Of a DNA stretch of 6,510 nucleotides, positions 1-6,281 are shown in pieces. Both the position numbers and the translations under genes were made by a program. The stretch is from Planctomycetota bacterium (GTDB lineage: Bacteria; Planctomycetota; Phycisphaerae; UBA1845): positions 1 through 6,510 of the forward strand of contig JADFIX010000235.1 of NCBI GenBank assembly GCA_022566435.1, read 5' to 3'. Under the pieces are notes generated by a model, which worked only from the letters and a program-made list of their open reading frames with translations, did no database searches and had not been told where the DNA came from. How positions within the stretch are numbered: position 1 is the stretch's first letter; the number at the start of each line of letters is the position of its first letter.

Positions 1-1742
1 GGTTCGGCGATGTCAACGTCAATTCAACCGAAGACACAGGGTTTGGACAGTATTCCAGCGGTGCACGGGGCTGGGATGAAATCGCCTTCTTGTCGCCAAA
101 GTGGCTTATCTGCAGGTCCGCGGGCAACGATCGCAACGACGCCCATACCGGCAGTCATTATCACCGGGCGGGAAACTTCTGGGTTCTCAGCACCGACTCA
201 CACCCAAGAGACTGCAACCGAGGCCAAGGATACGACTGCGTCTCCTATAAGGGCTGCGCCAAGAACATTCTTACGGTCGGCGCCGTGGATGACATTGTCG
301 GCGGGTATGCCGGACCGGCGAGCGTCGTGATGACGAGCTTCACCGCGTGGGGACCTTGTGACGACGGACGCATCAAGCCGGACATTATGGCAAACGGCGA
401 GTCGCTCTTGTCGTCCAGCGCGACCGGCAACGCGCACTACTTGAGTCTCTCCGGCACTTCGATGTCCTCGCCCAATACTGCGGGTTCGCTCGCTCTTCTC
501 GTTCAGCATCATCGGAATACGCACAACGGCGACGATATGCGGTCCGCGACGTTGAAGGGTATCGTCATTCACACCGCCGACGAGGCCGGGGGGGCTCCCG
601 GACCCGATTATTCGTTCGGGTGGGGGCTGCTCAATTCGCTCAGCGCCGCGGACCAAATAAGCCTCGACGAATCCGTGCCGACGGCGGTGCAAGAGCTGAC
701 CTTACGACCGGGCGAACGGATTCGATTCGCCGGCACCTATACCGGGAGCGCTGCTATCAAGGCAACCATCTGCTGGACCGACCCGCCCGGCTCGCCACCG
801 TCGTCGTCGCTGCTCGATCCGCCGACCAAGATGTTGGTCAACGACCTCGATCTGCGCATTCTTGCATCGGAGGGTACGGTATTTGAACCGTGGTATCTCA
901 ACGGCCTTTCCCCAGCAAGCGCCGCGAGGCGACGGGACAATGATACGGACAATGTGGAAGTCGTGCGGGTCGACGCACCGGCGGCAGGTAGGTACGAAGT
1001 AAGTATTACGCATAAGGGCGTGCTGGAGAACCAACGGCAGGATTTCTCTCTTATCGTATCCGGGTTGGGCGAACTCAATGCGAAAGGCGCGTGCTGCCTC
1101 GGCCTTATTTGCGATGAACTGATCGAGGAGGACTGCTCGAACGTCGGCGGCTTTTACGTAGGGTTCGACACAACTTGTCCGGGCAACGACTGTAACGGCA
1201 ATCAGTTACCCGATGAGTGCGACATCGCCGACGGGCGAAGCCAGGACTGCGACGAAAATGGCATTCCCGACGAATGCGATCCGGACGGCGACGGGGATAC
1301 CGTACCCGACGAATGCGACGTCTGCAGCGGCGCCGATGACCGAATCGATACCGACGACGACGGCACGCCCGACGGCTGTGATCCATGCCCGTTCGACAAC
1401 CCGAACGACTCGGACGGCGACGGTGTGTGCGATTCGACGGACCTCTGCCCGGGTTTTGACGATCGGCTGGACGCCGACGGCGACGGCGTACCCGACGGAT
1501 GCGACGCCTGCCCCGGCGCAGATGACAGCCTGCCGGGTCAGCAAGACGACGATGATGGCGACGGTGTCATGAATTGTATCGACAAGTGCCCCGGCGTGGA
1601 CGACGTGGTCTACGCCCCGGAATGCCAAAAAGCAATTCCTGCACTTTCAGTCTGGGGATTGATCGTACTCGCGGTCACCTTACTCGTCCTGGCGAAGATC
1701 AAGTTCGGACGACGCCGGCTTGATTCGAATCCCAGGTTCTAA
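1..1742 (+). CDS. Secreted subtilisin-like (S8) protease with Ca-binding repeats and IPTL-type sorting tail, copy 1, 5'-truncated by the window edge
   Basis: Partial gene; the first whole codon is at 3, the stop TAA is at 1740-1742, and 579 residues are visible. The frame is open to the left edge, so the TTG at 90 is not the start. Visible parts, in partial numbering: oxyanion-hole Asn42 in SAGNDRND; catalytic Ser153 in GTSMSSP; a beta-sandwich at about 226-355 with ICWTDPP and LVNDLDLRI, typical of Kp43-like subtilases; a Cys-rich GACC module from 362; Asp/Cys-rich repeats at 396-529; and a tail at 545-579 with IPALSVWG, a hydrophobic stretch and basic GRRR. The catalytic Asp and His should lie upstream, outside the window. 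Role inferred: an exported, surface-held endopeptidase degrading proteins outside the cytoplasm. It aligns throughout with the next gene (about 73% identity by eye). It lacks internal stops or frameshifts, so it looks functional. The family call is firm; the substrate is unknown. Confidence 0.93.
   Translation, partial: FGDVNVNSTEDTGFGQYSSGARGWDEIAFLSPKWLICRSAGNDRNDAHTGSHYHRAGNFWVLSTDSHPRDCNRGQGYDCVSYKGCAKNILTVGAVDDIVGGYAGPASVVMTSFTAWGPCDDGRIKPDIMANGESLLSSSATGNAHYLSLSGTSMSSPNTAGSLALLVQHHRNTHNGDDMRSATLKGIVIHTADEAGGAPGPDYSFGWGLLNSLSAADQISLDESVPTAVQELTLRPGERIRFAGTYTGSAAIKATICWTDPPGSPPSSSLLDPPTKMLVNDLDLRILASEGTVFEPWYLNGLSPASAARRRDNDTDNVEVVRVDAPAAGRYEVSITHKGVLENQRQDFSLIVSGLGELNAKGACCLGLICDELIEEDCSNVGGFYVGFDTTCPGNDCNGNQLPDECDIADGRSQDCDENGIPDECDPDGDGDTVPDECDVCSGADDRIDTDDDGTPDGCDPCPFDNPNDSDGDGVCDSTDLCPGFDDRLDADGDGVPDGCDACPGADDSLPGQQDDDDGDGVMNCIDKCPGVDDVVYAPECQKAIPALSVWGLIVLAVTLLVLAKIKFGRRRLDSNPRF
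1188..1589 (+). repeat. Asp/Cys-rich calcium-binding-type repeats (thrombospondin type 3-like) in protease copy 1
   Basis: Codes for 134 residues between the GACC module and the sorting tail. Two DCNGN/DCDEN-x-PDECD units come first, followed by repeated D-x-DGDG-x-PDGCD-x-CP units. The spaced Asp residues resemble Ca-binding loops of thrombospondin type 3 repeats, and the regular Cys could form disulfides. Such stalks often separate a catalytic domain from the cell envelope. Calcium binding is inferred from the pattern only. Confidence 0.8.
1635..1739 (+). other. C-terminal IPTLxxWG-like sorting signal of copy 1 (variant IPALSVWG)
   Basis: The last 35 residues have the three parts of a CTERM sorting signal: a short motif (IPALSVWG), a hydrophobic membrane span (about GLIVLAVTLLVLAKI) and a basic end (GRRR). 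The known IPTL-CTERM family carries IPTLxxWG and is paired with exosortase H. This copy has Ala where the family has Thr. No exosortase gene is in the window. Confidence 0.75.
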
Positions 1743-1751
1743 GTTCGCTAT

Positions 1752-1816
1752 TCATCGCCGCTCGTCGGAGTGCCTAAACACAGCCACCGGACACTTTGGA
1801 TACGACGCTGCGGATT
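1752..1816 (-). pseudogene. Possible decayed remnant of the pepD 3' end, left by the tandem duplication
   Basis: Positions 1777-1816 align without gaps to 4414-4453, which lie inside the 3' end of pepD; I count 26 of 40 identical bases. The best block is 1777-1790 against 4414-4427, 12 of 14. The match sits 35 nt after the stop of copy 1, against 34 nt after the stop of copy 2. Read on the minus strand in the pepD frame, it keeps a VAV triplet, a Lys, a Ser and a TGA at 1752-1754 that lines up with the pepD stop. The part at 1755-1776 matches only at chance level unless small gaps are allowed. Suggestive, not proven. Confidence 0.35.
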
Positions 1817-1869
1817 CCCCGCCTGATCAACTCGCCGGCAAAATCCCTAATGCAGAGACCAGAGGGACA

Positions 1870-1898
1870 TTGAATTAGCACGCAAGACCTGTTATCAT
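1870..1898 (+). promoter_or_regulatory. Candidate sigma70-type promoter for protease copy 2
   Basis: TTGAAT (1870-1875, 4 of 6 to consensus) and TATCAT (1893-1898, 5 of 6) are separated by 17 bp. Transcription would start near 1905, giving a leader of about 60 nt before the ATG at 1966. This would place the in-frame ATG at 1897 inside the -10 box and outside the transcript, supporting the downstream start. Prediction from sequence only. Confidence 0.4.
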
Positions 1899-1950
1899 GG
1901 AACCGACCCGCCTGGAGGGCTGGATTGTTCGTCCGATTAAAGGGACCCCC

Positions 1951-1956
1951 GAGGGG
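1951..1956 (+). promoter_or_regulatory. Ribosome-binding site that sets the start of protease copy 2
   Basis: GAGGGG is followed by a 9-nt spacer, seven A then GC, and the ATG at 1966. It selects this ATG over the in-frame ATG at 1897. CCCC at 1946-1949 could pair with GGGG at 1953-1956 across a three-base loop and partly hide the site. Confidence 0.65.
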
Positions 1957-1965
1957 AAAAAAAGC

Positions 1966-4380
1966 ATGTACAAGAGTTTCACTCGCAAGTTGTGTGCCTT
2001 GTGTCTATCCCTATCGCTATTCGGTCCGGTGGTTTGCTTGGCGCAGTCATCCGACGAGCGAGCGGACGCGGATGCACTGGACATGTTGGCCGCCGACTGG
2101 GCACAGCGGTTTGAGGCCGAATACGCGGCCGCACTCGACTGGGCGAATCAGCAGGGATTGGAAAATACCTGGATCGAGCACCCCGACGGCACGGTCACCG
2201 CGCTCTTTGTCATGCGCGACGGACGCCCCTGGTTTGTGACGACGGACAATGTCAATGCGGCCGCGACCGTTTCGACCGATGAGATCCAACTCGGCGGCTC
2301 GAGCGGACTGAACCTCGACGGCGCGGGCGTGTTGCTGCATATTTGGGATGGCGGCGGCGTGCGCTTGACGCATCAGGAATTCGGCGGTCGCGTCAGCCAG
2401 GTGGATTCCCCGTCATCTCTCAGCAATCATGCCACGCACGTATCGGGCACCATGATCGCACAAGGTGTAAGCGCCCCGGCACACGGCATGGCGAATCAGG
2501 CGGATCTGAACGCTTACGACTTCTTCAACGATGACGCTGAGATGGCAGCGACGGGGGCAAACGCACTGTTGTCCAACCACTCCTACGGCTTTGTGACCGG
2601 ATGGGCGTTCGGCGACTTCGGTGTGGGCCAAGCCTGGTATTGGTTCGGCGACTTGACGGTCAGCTCGAACGAGGACAACGGGTTCGGGCGGTATTCCAAT
2701 ACGGCGAAGAGTTGGGATCAAATCGCCTTTCTCGCGCCGATTTGGCTGATTTGCAAGTCCGCGGGGAACGATCGTAACGATACCCATTCGGGCACGCATT
2801 TTCACTGGGTGAACGGCTGGGTCTCCAGCAACGACTTTCACCTGCCGGACTGCAACTTCGGAATCGGCTACGACTGCGTTTCCTATCAAGGCTGCGCGAA
2901 GAACATCCTTACCGTCGGCGCGGTGAACGACATCGGCGGCGGGTATGCCGGGCCGACGAGCGTGGTCATGACCAGCTTCAGCGGCTGGGGCCCGTGTGAC
3001 GACGGACGAATCAAGCCCGACATTGTGGCGAACGGCACGTCGTTGCGTTCGTCCACGGCGACCAGCAATGCCAGCTACGGAAATTTTTCCGGCACCTCGA
3101 TGTCGTCACCGAACGCCACCGGGTCACTGGCGCTGCTCGTTCGGCATTATCGCGATACGCACAACGGCGACGAAATGCGATCGGCGACGTTGAAAGGTAT
3201 CGTCATTCATACCGCCGACGAGGCGGGGTCCGCACCGGGTCCCGATTATTCCTTCGGTTGGGGGCTACTCAATTCGCAATCCGCCGCTGCGCAGATCAGC
3301 CTCGACGAAATTGTACCGACCGCGGTGCAAGAGCTGTCGCTGGAACCGAACCAGACGATGGAACTCGCCGGCGTGTACGTCGGATCCGGGACCATCAAGG
3401 CGACGATCTGCTGGACCGACCCGCCGGGCACGCCGCCGCCGTCATCACTGCTCGATCCACCGACCAAAATGCTGGTCAACGACCTCGACCTGCGCATCAT
3501 CGGGCCCGGCACCACCACCTTCGAACCGTGGGTCCTCGATCTCGCGGTTCCGTCCGCCGCCGCCACACGCGGTGACAACGACACCGACAATATGGAGATC
3601 GTGTTAGTCGATGCCCCGGGGACGGGGACGTACAGGATCACGATTTCGCATAAAGGTGATCTGGAGAACGACTTGCAGGCATTTTCTCTGATCGTGTCCG
3701 GACTGGGCGAACTCGAGTCGGCCGGCGCATGCTGCACGGGGCTGGCGTGCGAAATATCACTGGAAGAGGAATGTCTGGCCGACGACGGTTTCTTCGTCGG
3801 ATTCGACACCTCATGTCCGGGAGAGGACTGCAACGGGAACCAGTTACCCGATGAATGCGACATCGCCGACGGACGTAGTGAGGACTGCGACGAGAACGCC
3901 GTGCCCGACGAATGCGATCCGGACGCCGATGGAGATACGGTCCCCGATGCCTGCGACATCTGTGCCGGCGCCGACGATCGAATCGATACCGACGGTGACG
4001 GGGTGCCCGACGGATGCGATCCATGCCCGCTTGACAATCCGGACGACTCGGACGGCGACGGCACGTGCGACACGACGGACCTCTGCCCGGGTTTCGACGA
4101 TCGGCTGGACAACGATGACGACGGTGTACCCGACGGTTGCGACGTCTGCCCCAACGCCGACGACAACCTGCCGGGGCAGCAGGATGACGACGACGGCGAC
4201 GGCGTCATCAACTGCGTCGATCAGTGCCGTGGTGTGCCCGACGCAATCTACGCCCCGGAATGCGAAGGGGCGATCCCAACCCTATCCGCCTGGGGATTAA
4301 CGGTCTTGGCATTGATCCTGCTCGTATTGGCCAAAGTCGCGTTCCGACCGCGATCAAGAATTGCGGATTCTAAAGTCTGA
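1966..4380 (+). CDS. Secreted subtilisin-like (S8, Kp43-related) protease with Ca-binding repeats and IPTL-CTERM sorting tail, copy 2, complete
   Basis: 804 residues; start chosen at 1966 because of the GAGGGG site and because a signal peptide begins there (basic MYKSFTRK, hydrophobic core to about 23, likely cleavage after Ala26 in CLA-QSS). Residues 27-110 look like the propeptide-type region of this family. Catalytic triad: Asp128 in HIWDGGGV, His155 in NHATHVSGT (Ala replaces the Gly of the usual HGTH), Ser378 in GTSMSSP; oxyanion Asn268 in SAGNDRND. The triad is complete, so activity is expected. A beta-sandwich follows at about 451-580 (ICWTDPP, LVNDLDLRI), then the GACC module at 588-621, Asp/Cys repeats at 621-754 and the sorting tail at 770-804. 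Six Cys (263, 296, 304, 310, 344, 482) are shared with copy 1. Role inferred: exported endopeptidase held at the surface. It lies 223 bp after copy 1, probably has its own promoter, and ends 8 bp from the convergent pepD. Confidence 0.95.
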   Translation: MYKSFTRKLCALCLSLSLFGPVVCLAQSSDERADADALDMLAADWAQRFEAEYAAALDWANQQGLENTWIEHPDGTVTALFVMRDGRPWFVTTDNVNAAATVSTDEIQLGGSSGLNLDGAGVLLHIWDGGGVRLTHQEFGGRVSQVDSPSSLSNHATHVSGTMIAQGVSAPAHGMANQADLNAYDFFNDDAEMAATGANALLSNHSYGFVTGWAFGDFGVGQAWYWFGDLTVSSNEDNGFGRYSNTAKSWDQIAFLAPIWLICKSAGNDRNDTHSGTHFHWVNGWVSSNDFHLPDCNFGIGYDCVSYQGCAKNILTVGAVNDIGGGYAGPTSVVMTSFSGWGPCDDGRIKPDIVANGTSLRSSTATSNASYGNFSGTSMSSPNATGSLALLVRHYRDTHNGDEMRSATLKGIVIHTADEAGSAPGPDYSFGWGLLNSQSAAAQISLDEIVPTAVQELSLEPNQTMELAGVYVGSGTIKATICWTDPPGTPPPSSLLDPPTKMLVNDLDLRIIGPGTTTFEPWVLDLAVPSAAATRGDNDTDNMEIVLVDAPGTGTYRITISHKGDLENDLQAFSLIVSGLGELESAGACCTGLACEISLEEECLADDGFFVGFDTSCPGEDCNGNQLPDECDIADGRSEDCDENAVPDECDPDADGDTVPDACDICAGADDRIDTDGDGVPDGCDPCPLDNPDDSDGDGTCDTTDLCPGFDDRLDNDDDGVPDGCDVCPNADDNLPGQQDDDDGDGVINCVDQCRGVPDAIYAPECEGAIPTLSAWGLTVLALILLVLAKVAFRPRSRIADSKV
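3826..4227 (+). repeat. Asp/Cys-rich calcium-binding-type repeats (thrombospondin type 3-like) in protease copy 2
   Basis: 134 residues (621-754), the same length as in copy 1. Units run DCNGN-x-LPDECD, DCDEN-x-VPDECD, then several D-x-DGDG-x-PDGCD-x-CP. The phase and Cys positions are kept between the copies although many spacer residues differ, which argues that the fold is under selection. Calcium binding is inferred. Confidence 0.8.
4273..4377 (+). other. C-terminal IPTLxxWG sorting signal of copy 2
   Basis: Residues 770-804: IPTLSAWG, a hydrophobic span (about GLTVLALILLVLAKVAF) and a basic RPRSR end. This fits the IPTLxxWG-CTERM consensus, whose known partner is exosortase H, predicted to cut the tail and transfer the protein to an envelope carrier. 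The processing enzyme is not in the window. Confidence 0.85.
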
Positions 4381-4388
4381 ATTCTCAG

Positions 4389-5897
4389 TCATTCACCGCG
4401 CGACAGTTCGGCCAACACGGCCACCAGGTACTTCCAAGACTTCTTCACGGATTTGATTTCCACCCGCTCATCGGGGCTATGCGCGCCTTTGATATTGGGA
4501 CCGAAGGAGATCATGTCCATGCCACCGACGCACTCGCCGATAAGGCCGCATTCCAGTCCGGCGTGGATCGCCGCTACTTTCGGTTCCTCACCGAACAAAT
4601 CAGCATAGACTCTGCGGCACGTTGTCAGCAGTTTTGAATCCGGGTTGGGCTCCCACCCGGGGTAATCACCCGAAATCTCGACGTCCGCGCCTGCGAGGTG
4701 GCCCACCGCGGCAATCTGACCGAGCGCCGCTTTCTTTCTTGACTCGGATGAACTGCGGGCGAGATTGGCGATCTGCACGCGAACCGTCTGCGGTGAATCG
4801 CCAAGGTCCCACTTAATACTCGCGACGTTGTTCGATGTTTCGACGAGTCCCGGCACCTTCGGGTGCATGCCGATCACTCCATGCGGTAGTGCGGAAAGCG
4901 CCGAAATGATTCGCCAGGAGTCTTCTATCGAAAGCACTTGGGAAGAATCGGCCGTAGAAGCACTTGCCCTGATGTTGACGTTTCCCTCGTGCGACTCGCG
5001 CGACGCTTCTTTCTGCACGTTGACTGCGGATTGAAGCAGCATGTCGAGCGTCCCAGAGGGACCGATAACCGTCGCACTCGCCTCGCGCGGGATGGCGTTG
5101 CGAATTTGTCCGCCGTCGATCGCCGCGAGATGCAAATTCTCCGGATGGGCGTGCAGTAGCGTGCGAACGAGCAGCTTGACCGCATTACCGCGGTTTTCAT
5201 GAATGTCGCACCCGGAATGTCCGCCGCGCAATCCGGTGACTTCGATCCGACACCTCTCGCCCTCCTTCGGCGACGGCGCCGTCGGCAGCGACCACGACAG
5301 CACGCAGTCGGATCCTCCCGCGCAGCCGATGTAGAGAATGTCGTCCTCCTCCGAGTCCAGATTCAACAGCCGCCGACCTTTGAAACTGTCCGGCGTCAGC
5401 GCCTTCGCACCGGTCATCCCGCTCTCTTCGTCCATCGTGATTAACAATTCAAGCGGCCCGTGGACAACTTCGGGCGTGATTGCCGCGGCCAAGGCCATGC
5501 ATAGTCCGATGCCGTTGTCCGCACCCAAGGTCGTACCGTCCGCGCGCACGATCGGTTCGCCTGTTGCGGCGTCGGTGTCGACGATCAGCCGAATCGGATC
5601 CTCATCAAAGTTGTGGGTACACGAGGCGTTCTTCTCGCACACCATGTCGAAATGGGCCTGTAAAACGGTCAAGGGTGCGGACTCGCACCCCGAAGTCGCG
5701 GGTACGTCGATCACCAGATTGCCGACCTTGTCCGAGCGCGTGGTCAACCCATGTGCCTCGGCCATCTCACGTACCCGATTCCGAATGCGCTCCTCCTTCC
5801 GCGAGGGGCGCGGAATTTCCGCCACCTGGGCAAAAAGGCTCCAAACGGCGCTGGGTTCGAGCGTTGCGATCTCCGTTACTTGCTGCTGCGTTGTCAT
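4389..5897 (-). CDS. pepD: Xaa-His dipeptidase (aminoacyl-histidine dipeptidase, M20 metallopeptidase)
   Basis: 502 residues, close to the 485 of E. coli PepD. This cytosolic di-zinc enzyme splits dipeptides of the Xaa-His type such as carnosine. By comparison with the family, the metal ligands are His82 (QAHFDM), Asp127 (GTTLGADNGIG), Glu158 (MDEESG), Asp181 (NLDSEE) and His473 (GAHSPDE). Asp84 and Glu157 are the catalytic pair. GGHSGCDIHENRGNA at 225-239 marks the inserted dimerisation/lid domain. No signal peptide is seen. The start at 5897 (ATG, MTTQQQVTEI) is chosen because family homology begins at ATLEPSAVW. The frame is open upstream to an ATG at 6011, but those 38 residues have no counterpart in the family. 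An in-frame GTG at 5915 is a near alternative. A weak GAGG lies 12 nt before the ATG. It converges on the protease gene with 8 bp between stop codons. Confidence 0.95.
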   Translation of the reverse strand: MTTQQQVTEIATLEPSAVWSLFAQVAEIPRPSRKEERIRNRVREMAEAHGLTTRSDKVGNLVIDVPATSGCESAPLTVLQAHFDMVCEKNASCTHNFDEDPIRLIVDTDAATGEPIVRADGTTLGADNGIGLCMALAAAITPEVVHGPLELLITMDEESGMTGAKALTPDSFKGRRLLNLDSEEDDILYIGCAGGSDCVLSWSLPTAPSPKEGERCRIEVTGLRGGHSGCDIHENRGNAVKLLVRTLLHAHPENLHLAAIDGGQIRNAIPREASATVIGPSGTLDMLLQSAVNVQKEASRESHEGNVNIRASASTADSSQVLSIEDSWRIISALSALPHGVIGMHPKVPGLVETSNNVASIKWDLGDSPQTVRVQIANLARSSSESRKKAALGQIAAVGHLAGADVEISGDYPGWEPNPDSKLLTTCRRVYADLFGEEPKVAAIHAGLECGLIGECVGGMDMISFGPNIKGAHSPDERVEIKSVKKSWKYLVAVLAELSRGE

Positions 5898-6041
5898 CTC
5901 GCGGTCTTGCCTCACGTCTAGAAAACCAAAATCCTGAATTGATAGAGTAAGGGCGAGACAGCCGGTTGTGAATCCCTCAGCGGATTCTTCTCCGGACGGG
6001 AGTGTGACCATCTTTGTTGGCGCAATTTTAGCCCCGGAGGG

Positions 6042-6069
6042 ACGATATTTTCATCACCATGATGGTCAA
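6042..6069 (-). promoter_or_regulatory. Candidate sigma70-type promoter for pepD
   Basis: On the minus strand TTGACC (6069-6064, 5 of 6 to consensus) and TATCGT (6047-6042, 4 of 6) are separated by 16 bp. Transcription would start near 6035, leaving a leader of roughly 140 nt before the pepD ATG. Weak prediction; other start sites nearer the gene are possible. Confidence 0.3.
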
Positions 6070-6078
6070 CCTTCCACG

Positions 6079-6092
6079 CCCGACTTGTCGGG
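6079..6092. promoter_or_regulatory. Operator-like dyad between pepD and the right-edge gene
   Basis: CCCGAC-TT-GTCGGG is a perfect 6-bp inverted repeat around two bases. It lies 9 bp upstream of the candidate pepD -35 box and 63 bp before the 15-codon ORF, a position where a regulator could act on both divergent units. Such a repeat can also arise by chance in GC-rich DNA. Confidence 0.3.
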
Positions 6093-6155
6093 ACCTGACG
6101 GTAATCGCTTCGTGATGCATGAGGCACGTGCACAAATTCCCGCAAAGAGGAACAA

Positions 6156-6203
6156 ATGTACTTCGCAGACCTTGCAGGATATAGTCTCAGCACAACGCCG
6201 TGA
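6156..6203 (+). CDS. Very short ORF (15 codons) with a strong ribosome-binding site, possible leader peptide
   Basis: ATG at 6156, stop TGA at 6201; product MYFADLAGYSLSTTP. AGAGG at 6146-6150 lies 5 nt before the ATG, a better site than either large gene start nearby. The stop is about 10 nt before a cluster of competing GC-rich inverted repeats, and the next gene candidate begins about 155 nt further on. That layout resembles a leader peptide with an attenuator, but the peptide has no run of one regulatory amino acid. It could also be the start of a broken gene, since the frame is cut by TGA at 6201 and 6297, or chance. Confidence 0.25.
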   Translation: MYFADLAGYSLSTTP

Positions 6204-6212
6204 GGAGAGCGT

Positions 6213-6281
6213 GCCCGCCGCATGGAAACGGCGGTTTGCGCGGGCGGAAGCTCTTCAATTGTTGCCTGCGAGGCCGCCCGC
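6213..6281 (+). promoter_or_regulatory. Competing GC-rich stem-loops, attenuator-like
   Basis: Four segments: A around 6213-6220 (GCCCGCCG), B 6229-6234 (CGGCGG), C 6240-6247 (GCGGGCGG), D 6274-6281 (CCGCCCGC). A pairs with B (6 bp, 8-nt loop, then TTT) or with C (6 bp, 6213-6218 with 6240-6245). C pairs with D (8 bp, 26-nt loop). So A:B plus C:D excludes A:C. No good U-tract follows C:D, so termination by this element is doubtful. Confidence 0.3.

Larger units (their letters stand above)
2644..4380 (+). repeat. Second unit of a diverged tandem gene duplication (first unit 3-1742)
   Basis: The protein coded from 2644 aligns with copy 1 from position 3 to the end with one single-residue gap. 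I count about 420 identities in 578 aligned positions. Conservation is highest around the catalytic Ser (about 83%) and in the repeat and GACC part (about 77%). It is lower in the beta-sandwich (about 67%) and lowest in the loop after the oxyanion Asn and in the last 20 residues. The true repeat unit probably extends left of the window for copy 1. Confidence 0.9.

Noticed and set aside
198..692. Minus-strand open frame of 164 codons opposite protease copy 1
   Set aside because: It lies opposite a firm protease domain and is rich in Arg and His with no domain, as expected for chance antisense frames in GC-rich DNA.
1188..1589. CRISPR array or DNA-level satellite
   Set aside because: The periodicity is in the coded protein, units vary in sequence and length, and there are no constant repeats with unique spacers.
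1966..2046. Lipoprotein signal (Cys24) at the N-terminus of protease copy 2
   Set aside because: The residues before Cys24 are PVV, which do not fit a lipobox; a signal peptidase I site after CLA is more likely.
3246..4211. Long minus-strand open frame of 321 codons, Ser/Pro-rich
   Set aside because: It is the antisense shadow of the beta-sandwich and Asp/Cys-repeat coding sequence; Ser/Pro runs arise from reading the repeated GAC/GGC codons backwards. It has no recognisable domain.
3826..4227. Dockerin domain
   Set aside because: Asp loops resemble dockerin Ca loops, but there are more than two units, dense Cys, and none of the dockerin helix spacing; thrombospondin type 3-like repeats fit better.
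5898..6011. 38-residue N-terminal extension of pepD
   Set aside because: Family similarity starts just after the ATG at 5897 and PepD proteins have no such extension; the total of 502 residues fits the family without it.
6052..6064. Short inverted repeat CATCA-CCA-TGATG
   Set aside because: Only 5 bp per arm; too short to separate from chance.
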